In this document: piece by piece, positions 27,608 to 37,340 of the stretch
Numbering within the stretch: the stretch's first letter is position 1
Layout of the letters: each line of letters starts with the position of its first letter
NCBI GenBank assembly: GCA_938015415.1
Contig: CALLPK010000014.1
Coordinates: 1-64,000, forward strand
Source: an uncultured Saprospiraceae bacterium
Lineage (GTDB): Bacteria; Bacteroidota; Bacteroidia; Chitinophagales; Saprospiraceae
DNA length: 64,000 nt
Reading direction: 5' to 3'
Position numbers and translations under genes: made by a program
The notes under the pieces: generated by a model
Database searches by the model: none
The model's input: only the letters and a program-made list of their open reading frames with translations
What the model was told of the DNA's origin: nothing

Positions 27608-28075
27608 TTATATAAGTTTTTTCCAGAACACTACCTTATCATCTCCCTCTTCGTAGAATTCTGGAATTACAGCCTGCTTTAAGTATTTACACTTAATGTA
27701 AAATTCCCTGGTTAATGCGAATTCTGGTTTTCCTGATGTTTCTACGATTAAAATTCTGTTGCCATCTTTTCGCAAATGATTTTCAATATATTCCATCATT
27801 CTCTTACCTATTCCATTTCCCTGATTTTTTTTATTTACCGCAATCGCATATAAGTTATAGGTTCCCTCCGTAAGTCTTTCGGGCGCACAGTATCCAATCG
27901 AAATTGGGTTCCCGTCGTCAATTGTTGTAAACCATATATCTTTAGAAGACGCATTATTCAAATAATCGCTAATCATATCATCAAGTAAAAAAGAAGGGAA
28001 TAATTCACTTGAATCAAGGACTTTCTTTAGTGCTGGAATATCGGTCTTTTCTACTTTTCTAATCATTTTTGTCAT
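27608..28075 (-). CDS. GNAT family N-acetyltransferase
   Basis: A 155-residue acetyltransferase. The acetyl-CoA-binding motif A is visible as YNLYAIAVNKKNQGNGIGKR (about 85-104), where the QGNGIG loop binds the pyrophosphate. Motif B is the ILIVETSGK and FYIKCKYLKQAVIPEFYE region near the end. An internal ATG three codons in (28066) is an equally possible start. It lies tail to tail with tetR. The substrate is not predictable; small GNATs of this kind modify amino groups of antibiotics, polyamines or protein N-termini. Confidence 0.88.
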   Translation of the reverse strand: MTKMIRKVEKTDIPALKKVLDSSELFPSFLLDDMISDYLNNASSKDIWFTTIDDGNPISIGYCAPERLTEGTYNLYAIAVNKKNQGNGIGKRMMEYIENHLRKDGNRILIVETSGKPEFALTREFYIKCKYLKQAVIPEFYEEGDDKVVFWKKLI

Positions 28076-28110
28076 TTTCTTTTAGAACAAAAGTAAATCT
28101 TAATAATTCT

Positions 28111-28463
28111 TTAAGATTGTAAGGTTCTGCTACTATATGCCTTGGAAGGCGTAACACCCAATATACTTTTGAATGAATTTGTCAAGTGAGACTGGTCGAA
28201 AAAACCGCTTTCCATGGACACATTTGTCAGGTTTTTACTACTGTTCAAATAAAGATTAATTGCCTGTTTCAGTTTATTCCAAACCAAATACTTTTTTATT
28301 GAAATTCCAGATTCTCCATTATTTCGCCGTTCGATACTATTGAAAAAACACCATCTATTGCATTAATAATTTCAACAACAGGGTGCGAATGACTTTCCGT
28401 CTTCAAACCCTCCAACTCAAAACTGTAAATTCCTTTTTTTATATTAAAATCGAATATGGTCAT
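28111..28463 (-). pseudogene. Remnant of an AraC-family regulator gene (internal deletion and frame shift)
   Basis: From an ATG at 28463 the minus strand encodes an AraC-like cupin start (HSHPVVEIINAIDG) and stops at 28296. In another frame, ending with TAA at 28111, it encodes an AraC DNA-binding segment: GISIKKYLVWNKLKQAINLY, then GFFDQSHLTNSFKS and LGVTPSKAY, matching the second HTH and the C-terminal signature of the family. The two pieces overlap in the region of 28300-28400 in different frames, and some 130 residues of the usual 270-residue protein are missing. So a real gene decayed here by deletion plus frame shift. The final HTH alone might still be made, but no convincing start exists. 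Confidence 0.8.
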
Positions 28464-28499
28464 TTTAATTTATCTTTCGAATTGAATTATAAGCACTCA

Positions 28500-29036
28500 T
28501 CAAATTCCCGTAGACTTTCCATCTAAACTCACCTTGTTTTTCTCTTCCCAGTAATCGCGAATACCCGATTCACCTTTGTCATCTGCCCACTTTTCCAATC
28601 GAGTCCGCTGTTCTTTGTATTCAAATAATGGCACTGCATAACCGCACGAGGTTTGTACTGATTCGATATCCATCTCAAAGATCTGGCGTCGGCCACCGTA
28701 GTCGGGAAACGATTCGGCCAGGGTATCCCACTCGGGATCTTCCGGCTGATAAAATTTAGCCGTTCCGTATAAACGCAAAATCAGCGGATTGCCCATAAAA
28801 GAACAAAACATAATCGTCATTCGCTTATTCTCCAATACATGCGCTGCCGTTTCATTCCCACTCCCTGTCAGATTCAACCAAATAATCTTGTTATCTCCTA
28901 TGATTCGAAACGTATCCATTCCTTTAGGCGATAAATTCACCTTTCCATCCGCCGGAGCGGTAGCCACAAAAAACATCTGCTGCTCCTGAATAAAATTTTT
29001 TAGCGGAGTGGATAACTTTGTTAGTATCTTTCCCAT
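28500..29036 (-). CDS. Pyridoxamine 5'-phosphate oxidase-family (FMN split-barrel) protein
   Basis: A 178-residue flavin-binding split-barrel protein. FFVATAPADGKVNLSPKGMD (about 21-40) is the strand-loop that opens the PNPOx-like fold, followed by IIWLNLTGSGNETAAHVLEN, where threonine, serine and asparagine contact the FMN phosphate, and RMTIMFCSFMGNPLILRLYG. The C-terminus TSCGYAVPLFEYKEQR is shared with the group of stand-alone PPOX-like proteins that are not vitamin B6 enzymes. Exact substrate is unknown. It is divergent from the GcvH-like gene by 32 bases, so the two may share regulatory sequence. Confidence 0.87.
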   Translation of the reverse strand: MGKILTKLSTPLKNFIQEQQMFFVATAPADGKVNLSPKGMDTFRIIGDNKIIWLNLTGSGNETAAHVLENKRMTIMFCSFMGNPLILRLYGTAKFYQPEDPEWDTLAESFPDYGGRRQIFEMDIESVQTSCGYAVPLFEYKEQRTRLEKWADDKGESGIRDYWEEKNKVSLDGKSTGI

Positions 29037-29068
29037 AATTTTTATTTCATTAGAAATTTTTTAAAAAT

Positions 29069-29479
29069 ATGCGTCAAATTGCTACTACGGCCCGATACTC
29101 CGAAAATATGGAGTGGGCTTGTCCTGCTTTTAATAGTGACCTTGATCTGCTACTGATTGGCTTATCTGACTTTGGCCAAAAAGCAGCGGGTACTATTAAT
29201 TTTATTGATTTACCAAAGGTAAACAACCATTTTGAAAAAGATGCAATTTTTGCCGTAACCGAATCAGATAAAATGGCCAACGAAATCTGCTTACCAGTAG
29301 CCGGTACGATTGTTGAAATTAACACTTCGCTTTTGGAAGACCCGGCTTTGATAAACCGAGCGCCTTACGATCTTGGCTGGATTGTAAAAATAAAACCAGA
29401 TCGAAAAGATGACTTTTCACAACTAATGTCTGCACAAGAATTTGAAAAATATATCGGTGCTTTTTTTCGTAAATCGTAG
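29069..29479 (+). CDS. Divergent GcvH-like lipoyl carrier protein
   Basis: A 136-residue protein with the GcvH fold. The lipoylation site is K68 in TESDKMANEICLPVAG, where ES-x-K of classical GcvH is kept. It is followed by GTIVEINTSLLEDPALIN and YDLGWIVKIKP, the classical C-terminal signature. The N-terminal half deviates from normal GcvH (LLLIGLSDFGQKAAGTINFI instead of the usual G-I-T-x-Y-A-Q pattern). No gcvT or gcvP is nearby. It may be a second, specialised lipoyl carrier or the genome's ordinary H protein. The gene is divergent from the PPOX-like gene and converges on the S9 peptidase gene. Confidence 0.8.
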   Translation: MRQIATTARYSENMEWACPAFNSDLDLLLIGLSDFGQKAAGTINFIDLPKVNNHFEKDAIFAVTESDKMANEICLPVAGTIVEINTSLLEDPALINRAPYDLGWIVKIKPDRKDDFSQLMSAQEFEKYIGAFFRKS

Positions 29480-29504
29480 AGACAATTTATAAACTTTCTC
29501 TGTA

Positions 29505-31877
29505 TCACACATGCCTTTCCAACCAATTATGCATTTCCCACAACATATGCATAACCGATTCTTTGGCCCGATAGCTATGACTTTCGTGCGGTAACATCAC
29601 CAATCTTGCGGGAGCCCCTTGTCCTTTCAACGCTGCGTAAAACCGTTCACTCTGCATTGGGTAAGTCCCTGAATTATTGTCTGCATCTCCATGAATCAAC
29701 AACAAAGGAGTCTTGATTTTATCAGCGTGCATAAAAGGAGACATTTTAAAATAAGTATCCGGTGCTTCCCAAAATGTTCTTTCTTCCGATTGAAAACCAT
29801 AAGGTGTTAGTGTACGATTGTAAGCACCACTACGTGCAATACCCGCCGCAAAGATATCCGAATGGGCCAACAGATTTGCCGTCATAAAAGCCCCGTAAGA
29901 ATGTCCTCCGACAGCGAGTCGCTTTGGGTCCGCGATACCCCGATCTACGATTGCTTTGGCTGCCGCTTCGGCGTCCATAACAAGTTGCTCGATAAAAGTT
30001 TCGTTGGGTTCTTCGTCTCCTTCTCCTACAATGGGCATACTAAAATCATCCAGCACAGCGTATCCCTGCGTGACCCAAAAAATAGGCGAAAACCAGCCAA
30101 TCGTAATAAATTCGTAAGGAGAATCTTTAACTTGTCCTGCTGCTTTTGCACTCTTGTATTCGCGGGGGTATGCCCACATTAAGGCAGGTAATTTTCCGTC
30201 TTTCGACGAATCGTAATTAGGAGGAGAATATAAAGTAGCCGTCAAGTCCAAGCCATCTGCTCGCTTGTATTTGATGAGTTCCTTTTTTACAGATTGTAAA
30301 ATTTTATAAGGATTTTCAAAATGGGTAATCTGAGTCAACTTTCCGGTTTCTAAGTTTCGGAAAAAATAATTGAGTGGTTCATCGTTTGATTCGCGTGCTG
30401 TCAGAATTCTATTTTCTGAGATTTGCTTTAATGAAACAGATCGTTCGTAGTAAGGTGCTTCCGATCGCCATAAGCGTGTCGTTTTTTTGGTTTCTAAATC
30501 AAAAGTATCAACAAATGGTCGATTACCTTCCGTCGAAGCACCTTGCCCCTTCAGATAAAGCCGACCATTTTTTTCCAACAAAACACTTCTTCCGTTGGTA
30601 TTTCTTTCTGTCACGAAATCACCTGGATCATTATATGAATCTTCCCAACTGCGATCAGATAAAAGTATCTTTCCTTTTTCGGGATAATCCGGCTGCCATT
30701 GACTGGTAATCAATTGTCGGTTGGGCCACCACCACTCGTAACAAATGGCCAAGTTACCGTGTCCCCAATCCACCCCACCGTACCGAAGTTGAAATTGGAT
30801 CGATGGTTTTGCTATTTCCACAAAAGGAGCCTCCAGAACATACATTTGATCCCGAATAGCTACTTCAACTTTGGGGTCTCCCTCGTCTTGCGCCTCCACC
30901 CAAATGAGGGTAGCTGGCAAATCTGCTCGCCAACCAAAAGATCTGGGACCTTTACGGACCGCACCAAATCCCTTGGGAATATCTTCGGAAGAAGGAATAG
31001 CGGCAATCGTTTTTATCAATTGACCTTCACGGTTTACTATATCCACCTGTGTTGCAAATCTCGTATAAGGTACGAGATACGAAAAGGGAGGCTGAATGGT
31101 GGTAACTAAAACATAATTGCCATCGGGGCTCGTTTGTAAATTGTTGATGATCGCCGGGCTACCAAAATTAGCTTGTTCATCTGTCCGCAGATCGATCGTT
31201 TTTAGTTGCGAAGTAGTATAATAAGTAAAGAGTGCCTCATCGTGTTTATTTTTGAGTAAATCCTGATAAGTACGAACCGGAGCCATACTGGTCTTATTTT
31301 CCTGAATTATTGGTCCCTGTGGAACAAGACTAGCAAGGGGGGCTTGTTCCCGCTTATCGACAATCGCCTTGTAAAGGATCATCTTACCATCAGAAAACCA
31401 ACGATATGGCAGACCGGAGATCGCATCATTAACAATGACAGAAGTAATTCTTTTTGCGGTAGCTTTTGCTAAATCGACTAACCAAAGTTCGAGTCCCGTC
31501 GCAACGGTATTGGTAAAAGCGATTTTATCTCCCTGTGGAGACCAACTGACATTTTCGATTTTGGGAACGACTGGTAATCCGCTTACCTCTTTTTCGGTAA
31601 AACCTTTTAATGATTTTATTTTAAACCCGCTATAATAAAAAGGACGACTAGAACCGTTAGTATGAGGGTTTATTCTGATACCAGCCAATCGGAGTTCCGG
31701 CTGTGCGACCTCTTCGATAGACGGGAGGTTGGGTTTTTCCAGTAGGAGCATCCAGTTTCCCGATGGGCTTAAACTGGCTCCTGGTGTAGGAGCTGCATTA
31801 ATCAGGGCAGCGATATCATCTGGTGGATGCTGATAACCAAGGTGGTTGATAGCCTTTATGGAAGTCTGATTTGTCAT
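29505..31877 (-). CDS. S9 family serine peptidase (prolyl oligopeptidase-like; glutamyl-endopeptidase branch)
   Basis: The 790-residue protein has an N-terminal beta-propeller (about 30-520; blades include ASLSPSGNWMLLLEKPN and VSWSPQGDKIAFTN) and a C-terminal alpha/beta-hydrolase domain. Catalytic residues by eye: S660 in GGHSYGAFM, D733 in LIHGDADNNSG, H767 in PHESHSYRA. The propeller blade pattern and HGDADNN loop resemble the bacterial relatives of chloroplast glutamyl endopeptidase (CGEP). No signal peptide precedes the first propeller blade, whereas many Bacteroidota relatives are secreted, so this one seems cytoplasmic. It cleaves short peptides, probably as part of peptide catabolism. 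It converges on the GcvH-like gene. Confidence 0.9.
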   Translation of the reverse strand: MTNQTSIKAINHLGYQHPPDDIAALINAAPTPGASLSPSGNWMLLLEKPNLPSIEEVAQPELRLAGIRINPHTNGSSRPFYYSGFKIKSLKGFTEKEVSGLPVVPKIENVSWSPQGDKIAFTNTVATGLELWLVDLAKATAKRITSVIVNDAISGLPYRWFSDGKMILYKAIVDKREQAPLASLVPQGPIIQENKTSMAPVRTYQDLLKNKHDEALFTYYTTSQLKTIDLRTDEQANFGSPAIINNLQTSPDGNYVLVTTIQPPFSYLVPYTRFATQVDIVNREGQLIKTIAAIPSSEDIPKGFGAVRKGPRSFGWRADLPATLIWVEAQDEGDPKVEVAIRDQMYVLEAPFVEIAKPSIQFQLRYGGVDWGHGNLAICYEWWWPNRQLITSQWQPDYPEKGKILLSDRSWEDSYNDPGDFVTERNTNGRSVLLEKNGRLYLKGQGASTEGNRPFVDTFDLETKKTTRLWRSEAPYYERSVSLKQISENRILTARESNDEPLNYFFRNLETGKLTQITHFENPYKILQSVKKELIKYKRADGLDLTATLYSPPNYDSSKDGKLPALMWAYPREYKSAKAAGQVKDSPYEFITIGWFSPIFWVTQGYAVLDDFSMPIVGEGDEEPNETFIEQLVMDAEAAAKAIVDRGIADPKRLAVGGHSYGAFMTANLLAHSDIFAAGIARSGAYNRTLTPYGFQSEERTFWEAPDTYFKMSPFMHADKIKTPLLLIHGDADNNSGTYPMQSERFYAALKGQGAPARLVMLPHESHSYRAKESVMHMLWEMHNWLERHV

Positions 31878-32120
31878 AATAGAGTAGATAGTTGTCAGTA
31901 TAAAGGCTCTTGGAAAACATCCCCAAACCTTTGCGATAGAACAGCGATCAAAGCTACTAATTAAAAACTAATTTCATAGAATAAGTAAAATATCCTCCCA
32001 GACCTAAGTAGCCTGTTTTTTGCTTAAAAACTTTTAGTATCTATCAATTAGTATTACCGAATGTTATTATTAAAGTGTAAATTCGTAAACTTGTGATAAA
32101 GTAAACAACTTCACCATATA

Positions 32121-35100
32121 TTGAGCATCATCGTGTCTGTAAAACAACTTATTCCTCATTTTATTCAAAAGCAGTTTTCAAGTAGCCGCACCTGTGGTCA
32201 TTTTAATGCATACACTATTTTCATTGATCTGTCTGGTTTTACGCCGCTGACAGAAACATTAATGAAAGAAGGAAACGAAGGTGCCGAGGAATTATCCAAT
32301 AGTCTGAATAATATTTTTGAACCGATGGTTCGAGTGGTCTACCAAAATAGAGGTTTCATCCCTTACTTTGCTGGTGATGCATTTACTGGTGTTTTTGAAC
32401 ATACCAAAGATCCCGTCGAAATTATCCAAACTGCCTGCCAACTACGCGAACTATTTGTTCAAGAGGGAATCAAAAAAACCCGATTTGGTGATTTTGAAAT
32501 TGGAATTAAAATTGGAATTTCTTTTGGTGAAGTCCGCTGGGGAATTGTTGGTAGACAATTAAACGCTTTTTATTTTCGAGGTCCAGGAATCAATAATTGT
32601 GCAGCCGCTGAGCACTATGCTTCGGGGCAGGAAATTATTCTGGATCAGCATATTCTAGAAAAAATTCCACTCCAAGCGTATTCGCTGGAAGATTTAGACA
32701 ATGGCTATAAAAAGTTACTTTCTACCAATGTTGAACATAACCTCATCACAGACAATTTTCAGATTCCATCTATTTCCGAAAAAATACTCCGCAATTTTTT
32801 ACCCAAATCTATTGTCCGCTTTAATGATGCTGGAGAATTTCGTAGGGTAACTACTATTTTCATTTCTTTTGACGGCATTACTCAGCACGAAGACTTTGAT
32901 AAATTTACTACGCTAATTCTAGACCAGTTTAACACCTTTTCTGGTTATTTTAAAGAAATAGACTTTGGGGATAAAGGAGGGGTGATCCTTGGTTTTTTTG
33001 GTGCACCTATTTCCTTTGAAAACAATACCGAACGAGTACTCGAACTTGCCCTAGCGATCAAAGAAGGTACCGAGGCTCTCTTGGAAAAAATACCCATCAA
33101 AATAAAAATGGGAATTACAGGTGGACTAGCCTTTACAGGGATCATCGGAGGGGCGGAACGTTGCCAGTATGCGGCCGTAGGAAATCGGGTCAACATCGCT
33201 GCCCGGTTGATGGTAAAAGCCAGTTGGGGTGAAATCTTAGTTGACGAGGAAATTCGGAAAGCCAAACAATTTAAATTTGTTCACAAAGGAGACATACAAT
33301 ACAAAGGAGTCGCGGCAGATATTCCTACCTATATTTTTCAGGGAAGAAAAGTGTTGATCAAAAGTGGTTATAAAGGAGTTATGAAGGGGCGTAAAAAAAC
33401 GCTAAAAAAACTCTATAATTTTATCGCACCGGTTCTGAGTGGTAATTATAATGCACTTACTTACATATTTGGAGAGCCGGGCTCGGGTAAAAGCAGAATC
33501 ACTTTCGAACTACGAAAAAAACTAAAAAAGAAAAAAGACCTTACCTGGATCGTCTGTCAGGCGGATCAAATATTACAAAAGCCGTTTAATCCTTTTATCA
33601 GTGCTTTAAGTATTTTCTTTGATCAGGCCGCCAACGATGGTGATAATATGCTCAATCTGGAAAAATTTGAGGAAAATTTCAACTTTCTGTACGATGATTT
33701 AAAAACCTCCACACACGGACAAGCAGAAGTTGTTCGTAAAGAATTAATAAGGACCAAGTCAATCCTCGCTGCTCAGATTGGTATATTTTATAAAAACTCA
33801 CTGTGGAGTCAGTTGGATGCTAAAGGTCGTTATCAAAACATCACCAGTGCGCTAACCAGTTTTTTTCTGGCACTTTCCATTATCCGCCCACTAGTCATCG
33901 AACTCGAAGATGGCCACTGGTACGATGATAGTTCACAAGAATTTCTTGATTCATTTTCTAAAGTAATTGCAGGTTTTTCGATTGCACTGGTGGTCACTTC
34001 GCGCTACGAAGATGATGGAACCAAAAACTTTTTGATTCCTAAAGAAGTTCTAAAGAGTAATTATATTCGTCTTCAGCAGATCAATCTAAAAAACCTTTCG
34101 CTAAAAGCAATCAAAAGCGTCCTGGAACAAAAACTTAATGGAGCGACTCATCCAAATTTTGACCTAACCATTCATCAACTAACCAACGGAAATCCATTTT
34201 ACCTCGAACAAGTCATTGCCTATTACCTTGAAGAAAATTTCTTGGTGGAAGATTCCGGACTATGGAATCTAAAGGAAACCCACGGAGTCGTTTCTGACTC
34301 CATCAATGCCATTCTAATGGCTCGAATTGACCGACTCTCTGATCTTGTAAAAGCAACGGTCAAAACCGCCGCTGTCATCGGCAGAGAATTTGAAATCCCT
34401 GTTCTTTCCGCTGTTTTACAAAACCACGAAGATTTTAATTTTGATTCTCAAACCACCATTAAAGAACAAATTAATGCCGCTGAAAAAGGTCAAATTTGGC
34501 AGGCCATGAATGAGATTAAATATATTTTCCGTCACGCCTTATTGCGAGAAGCGGTTTATGAAATGCAACTTAGAACACAACTAAGAAAACTACATCTGAC
34601 CATCGCAGAGTCTATCGAAAAAATATACGAAGATAATTTATCCGAAAAATATATTGACCTGGCCTTTCATTACGAACAAGCTGAATTATCTGAAAAAACT
34701 AATTTCTACTTAGAGAAAACAGCAGATTTTGCAAGAAGAAATTTTCAAAATGCTCAAGCCCTCAAATACTACGACCGAACTTTAAATAAACTGGATACAA
34801 GAATAGAAGGCGAAAAAATTGCCCAAATTCTACTCAGCAAAGGAAGTGTATTAGAACTCATTGGACAATGGGATACGGGGAAAGAAATTTACGAAGAAGG
34901 ACTAAAATTAGCGCTACAGACAGAAAATAATTTGATAAAAGGTAGGGCCCACACAAAATTAGGACATCTATTGCTTTTACAAGGAGAGTATCAAAAAGCA
35001 CGAACTAATTTTGATGAAGCACTAGAATATTTTCACATAAAAAAAGATCAAATTGGCATCGTTCGAGTTACTGGAAATCTAGGAAACTTATATTTTCGGC

Positions 35101-36149
35101 AAGGAGATTACAAACAAGCTATTGATTTTTTTAAACGAACAATCTCCGAATCAGAATCTCTTACTTACCACACTGCTAATGCACAGATTGTTGCGAATCT
35201 TGGACTGACTTATATGAACCTGGGGCGCTACGACGAAGGGATTGCGGAGCAGCAAAAGCAATTAAAAAAGAGTGAAGAAAATGGGGACCGGCGGGGAATG
35301 GCCACCTTATACGTCAATTTAGGAATTGTTTATTTTGAAAAAGGAGATTTTGATAATGCTTTGTCCTGTTATGAAAAAGGATTAGAACTAAGTCAAGAGT
35401 TAGGAAATAAACTACTCACTTCAATTGCGATTGGTTGTATTGGTAGTGTATATCAACAAAAAGGTGATTACATAAAAGCAGCGGATCATTTTATCCAGGA
35501 TCTGGAACTTTGTGAACAACTCGGCGATAAACAAGGCATCGCAATTGCCTTGGGGCTGATTGGAGAATTGCGAAGTATAGAAGGAGAATTTGATTTAGCC
35601 GTTGATTATTTAAATCATTGCAGCTTTTTATGCGAAGAGTTGGGCTATCAAAAAGGAATTGCAAAAGCGGTCAATAATCTGGCTGACATTTATTATCTGA
35701 AAGAAGAATACGAAACTTCTATTATCCATTACGAGCAGGCAATAGGTATTGCCAGAAATATAAAAAACAGATTAATTCTTTGTTCCAGTCTATTGGAAAA
35801 AGCACAAACTTTGCTGGACATGCAGAATCCGCAGAGCGCTCCTGAATTAGTTACCGAAGCTCAACAAATTGCAGCGTCACTTGGTAATCCCAACTTGTCT
35901 TTCCACGGTGAGCTACTTCAGGGGCAAATCCTACACTACCAAGGAGCATCCGCAGAGGGCATCCGTTTATTAGAAAAAATGCTGGATAATCATCCTGAAG
36001 ACGAAAAAACAGCAAATATTTACTTTGAGTTAAATAAACTTGCCCCAGATCACAAGACTGCACGTCTACGTGCGTTAGAATTATATACCACTCTTTTCTC
36101 CAAAACCCCTAAATTTATTTACAAAAAGCGTATTGATCGCCTATCCTGA
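32121..36149 (+). CDS. Soluble-adenylyl-cyclase-like protein: tandem class III cyclase domains, NTPase and TPR repeats
   Basis: A 1342-residue protein. The start is TTG (32121); GTG at 32133 is also possible, and no ATG occurs before residue 48. Cyclase domain C1 (about 28-180) has the metal aspartates D36 (FIDLSGFT) and D86 (YFAGDAFTGVFE) but lacks the N-x3-R pair. Domain C2 (about 243-400) lacks the first aspartate but has K285 (DFGDKGG) and N358/R362 (GNRVNIAARLM). This is the split seen in mammalian soluble adenylyl cyclase, with A351 where sAC has T405. A P-loop NTPase follows (GEPGSGKS, 451-458; LVIELEDGHWYDD), then winged-helix-like and at least eight TPR repeats at about 900-1330 (YDEGIAEQQKQLKKSEENGD). 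No membrane segment. cAMP production is an inference. The next gene follows 6 bases later. Confidence 0.88.
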   Translation: MSIIVSVKQLIPHFIQKQFSSSRTCGHFNAYTIFIDLSGFTPLTETLMKEGNEGAEELSNSLNNIFEPMVRVVYQNRGFIPYFAGDAFTGVFEHTKDPVEIIQTACQLRELFVQEGIKKTRFGDFEIGIKIGISFGEVRWGIVGRQLNAFYFRGPGINNCAAAEHYASGQEIILDQHILEKIPLQAYSLEDLDNGYKKLLSTNVEHNLITDNFQIPSISEKILRNFLPKSIVRFNDAGEFRRVTTIFISFDGITQHEDFDKFTTLILDQFNTFSGYFKEIDFGDKGGVILGFFGAPISFENNTERVLELALAIKEGTEALLEKIPIKIKMGITGGLAFTGIIGGAERCQYAAVGNRVNIAARLMVKASWGEILVDEEIRKAKQFKFVHKGDIQYKGVAADIPTYIFQGRKVLIKSGYKGVMKGRKKTLKKLYNFIAPVLSGNYNALTYIFGEPGSGKSRITFELRKKLKKKKDLTWIVCQADQILQKPFNPFISALSIFFDQAANDGDNMLNLEKFEENFNFLYDDLKTSTHGQAEVVRKELIRTKSILAAQIGIFYKNSLWSQLDAKGRYQNITSALTSFFLALSIIRPLVIELEDGHWYDDSSQEFLDSFSKVIAGFSIALVVTSRYEDDGTKNFLIPKEVLKSNYIRLQQINLKNLSLKAIKSVLEQKLNGATHPNFDLTIHQLTNGNPFYLEQVIAYYLEENFLVEDSGLWNLKETHGVVSDSINAILMARIDRLSDLVKATVKTAAVIGREFEIPVLSAVLQNHEDFNFDSQTTIKEQINAAEKGQIWQAMNEIKYIFRHALLREAVYEMQLRTQLRKLHLTIAESIEKIYEDNLSEKYIDLAFHYEQAELSEKTNFYLEKTADFARRNFQNAQALKYYDRTLNKLDTRIEGEKIAQILLSKGSVLELIGQWDTGKEIYEEGLKLALQTENNLIKGRAHTKLGHLLLLQGEYQKARTNFDEALEYFHIKKDQIGIVRVTGNLGNLYFRQGDYKQAIDFFKRTISESESLTYHTANAQIVANLGLTYMNLGRYDEGIAEQQKQLKKSEENGDRRGMATLYVNLGIVYFEKGDFDNALSCYEKGLELSQELGNKLLTSIAIGCIGSVYQQKGDYIKAADHFIQDLELCEQLGDKQGIAIALGLIGELRSIEGEFDLAVDYLNHCSFLCEELGYQKGIAKAVNNLADIYYLKEEYETSIIHYEQAIGIARNIKNRLILCSSLLEKAQTLLDMQNPQSAPELVTEAQQIAASLGNPNLSFHGELLQGQILHYQGASAEGIRLLEKMLDNHPEDEKTANIYFELNKLAPDHKTARLRALELYTTLFSKTPKFIYKKRIDRLS

Positions 36150-36155
36150 CAAAAC

Positions 36156-37148
36156 ATGAAATTATTGACTCTTTTATTTTTTTTGCTTTCAACCCTTTTA
36201 GGATGTGTTGAAAATCCTACTGATCCATCTGTTAATTTTTCGACCAAAGTATCCGCCAAAAATTCTGGCGATTCTGATTCTCTAGCCGCGCCAGTTGCTA
36301 TTGCCATCAGTACAGCTCATTATCACTTTCCTTACCAACTCACCGAACCTGATCAGTCTTTCAAAATGCCTGATAAACTGGAAGAAATTTCCGGTTTGAC
36401 AATTGGTCCTAAAGATAAATTTCTCTACACTGTTCAGGATGAAAAAGGGAATATCTATAAGATAGATATTACTTCGGGAGAGGTAACCGAAAAAATTGAT
36501 TTTGGTAAAGATGGGGATTACGAAGGACTGGCTTATCACCAAAACACCATTTACGTGACCAAAAGCAATGGAACTATTTACCAGGTAAAAGATCCCGATG
36601 GAGAAGATCCGGATGTCTCCACTTTTAAAACAGACCTAAAGGGTAAAAATGACGTAGAAGGCCTTTGCTATCAGGCCGAATCCAACAGTCTCCTCATTGC
36701 CTGTAAAGGCATACCAACAATGGGAGAAACAACCGAAGAAGCCGCTAACCGAAAATCTGTATATCGTTTTGACCTGAAAACAAAAAAAATGATTCCAGAA
36801 CCGGTTTATAAAATCAGCTTAGAAAAAGTACAGCAGTTTTTAAAAGAGGCGAAGCATCATTCCGAATTTCAAAATTTTCAGTCTTACCTTATCCAGGATA
36901 AATTCAAATTTAGTCCTTCCGGAATCGCTATTCATCCCAGATCAAAAGAAATTTATGTTTTATCTTCTTCCAAAAAAATGCTTTTAATTATGAATGCAGC
37001 GGGAAAAATCCAATATTTGGCCAAACTGGATAAGAAGGCTCATCGCCAACCGGAAGGTATCACTTTCGGAAAAGACGGGACCCTTTATATTGCCAACGAA
37101 GGAAAAGGTGGCCATGGCAGAATTTACGTATATAAACCTCGAAACTAG
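36156..37148 (+). CDS. SdiA-regulated-type beta-propeller lipoprotein
   Basis: The lipoprotein signal LLTLLFFLLSTLLGC puts the lipobox cysteine at residue 17, so the mature protein is membrane-anchored. The body (about 60-328) matches the SdiA-regulated family: KLEEISGLTIGPKDKFLYTV, YEGLAYHQNTIYVTKSNGTI, VEGLCYQAESNSLLIACKGI and PSGIAIHPRSKEIYVLSS are successive propeller blades, ending QPEGITFGKDGTLYIANEGK. The SdiA-regulated fold resembles esterase/lactonase propellers, but the catalytic role is unproven. It starts 6 bases after the cyclase gene, so both are probably co-translated; a link between the envelope protein and the cyclase signal is an inference. Confidence 0.85.
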   Translation: MKLLTLLFFLLSTLLGCVENPTDPSVNFSTKVSAKNSGDSDSLAAPVAIAISTAHYHFPYQLTEPDQSFKMPDKLEEISGLTIGPKDKFLYTVQDEKGNIYKIDITSGEVTEKIDFGKDGDYEGLAYHQNTIYVTKSNGTIYQVKDPDGEDPDVSTFKTDLKGKNDVEGLCYQAESNSLLIACKGIPTMGETTEEAANRKSVYRFDLKTKKMIPEPVYKISLEKVQQFLKEAKHHSEFQNFQSYLIQDKFKFSPSGIAIHPRSKEIYVLSSSKKMLLIMNAAGKIQYLAKLDKKAHRQPEGITFGKDGTLYIANEGKGGHGRIYVYKPRN

Positions 37149-37340
37149 TACACGCTGTATTTACGACTAGAGATTTTTCACTCTTCAGCCACTCAAGTTA
37201 CAATTATTCCGTATATCCTTTATTTACCATAAGGTATTTTTACTAAAAAAAAGTAACTTTAACGCTCAATTGATTCAACTTGAAAATTATCAGCAGCACC
37301 GCCTGTTCAGACACTTAAATCTATACAACCAACAGTCATT

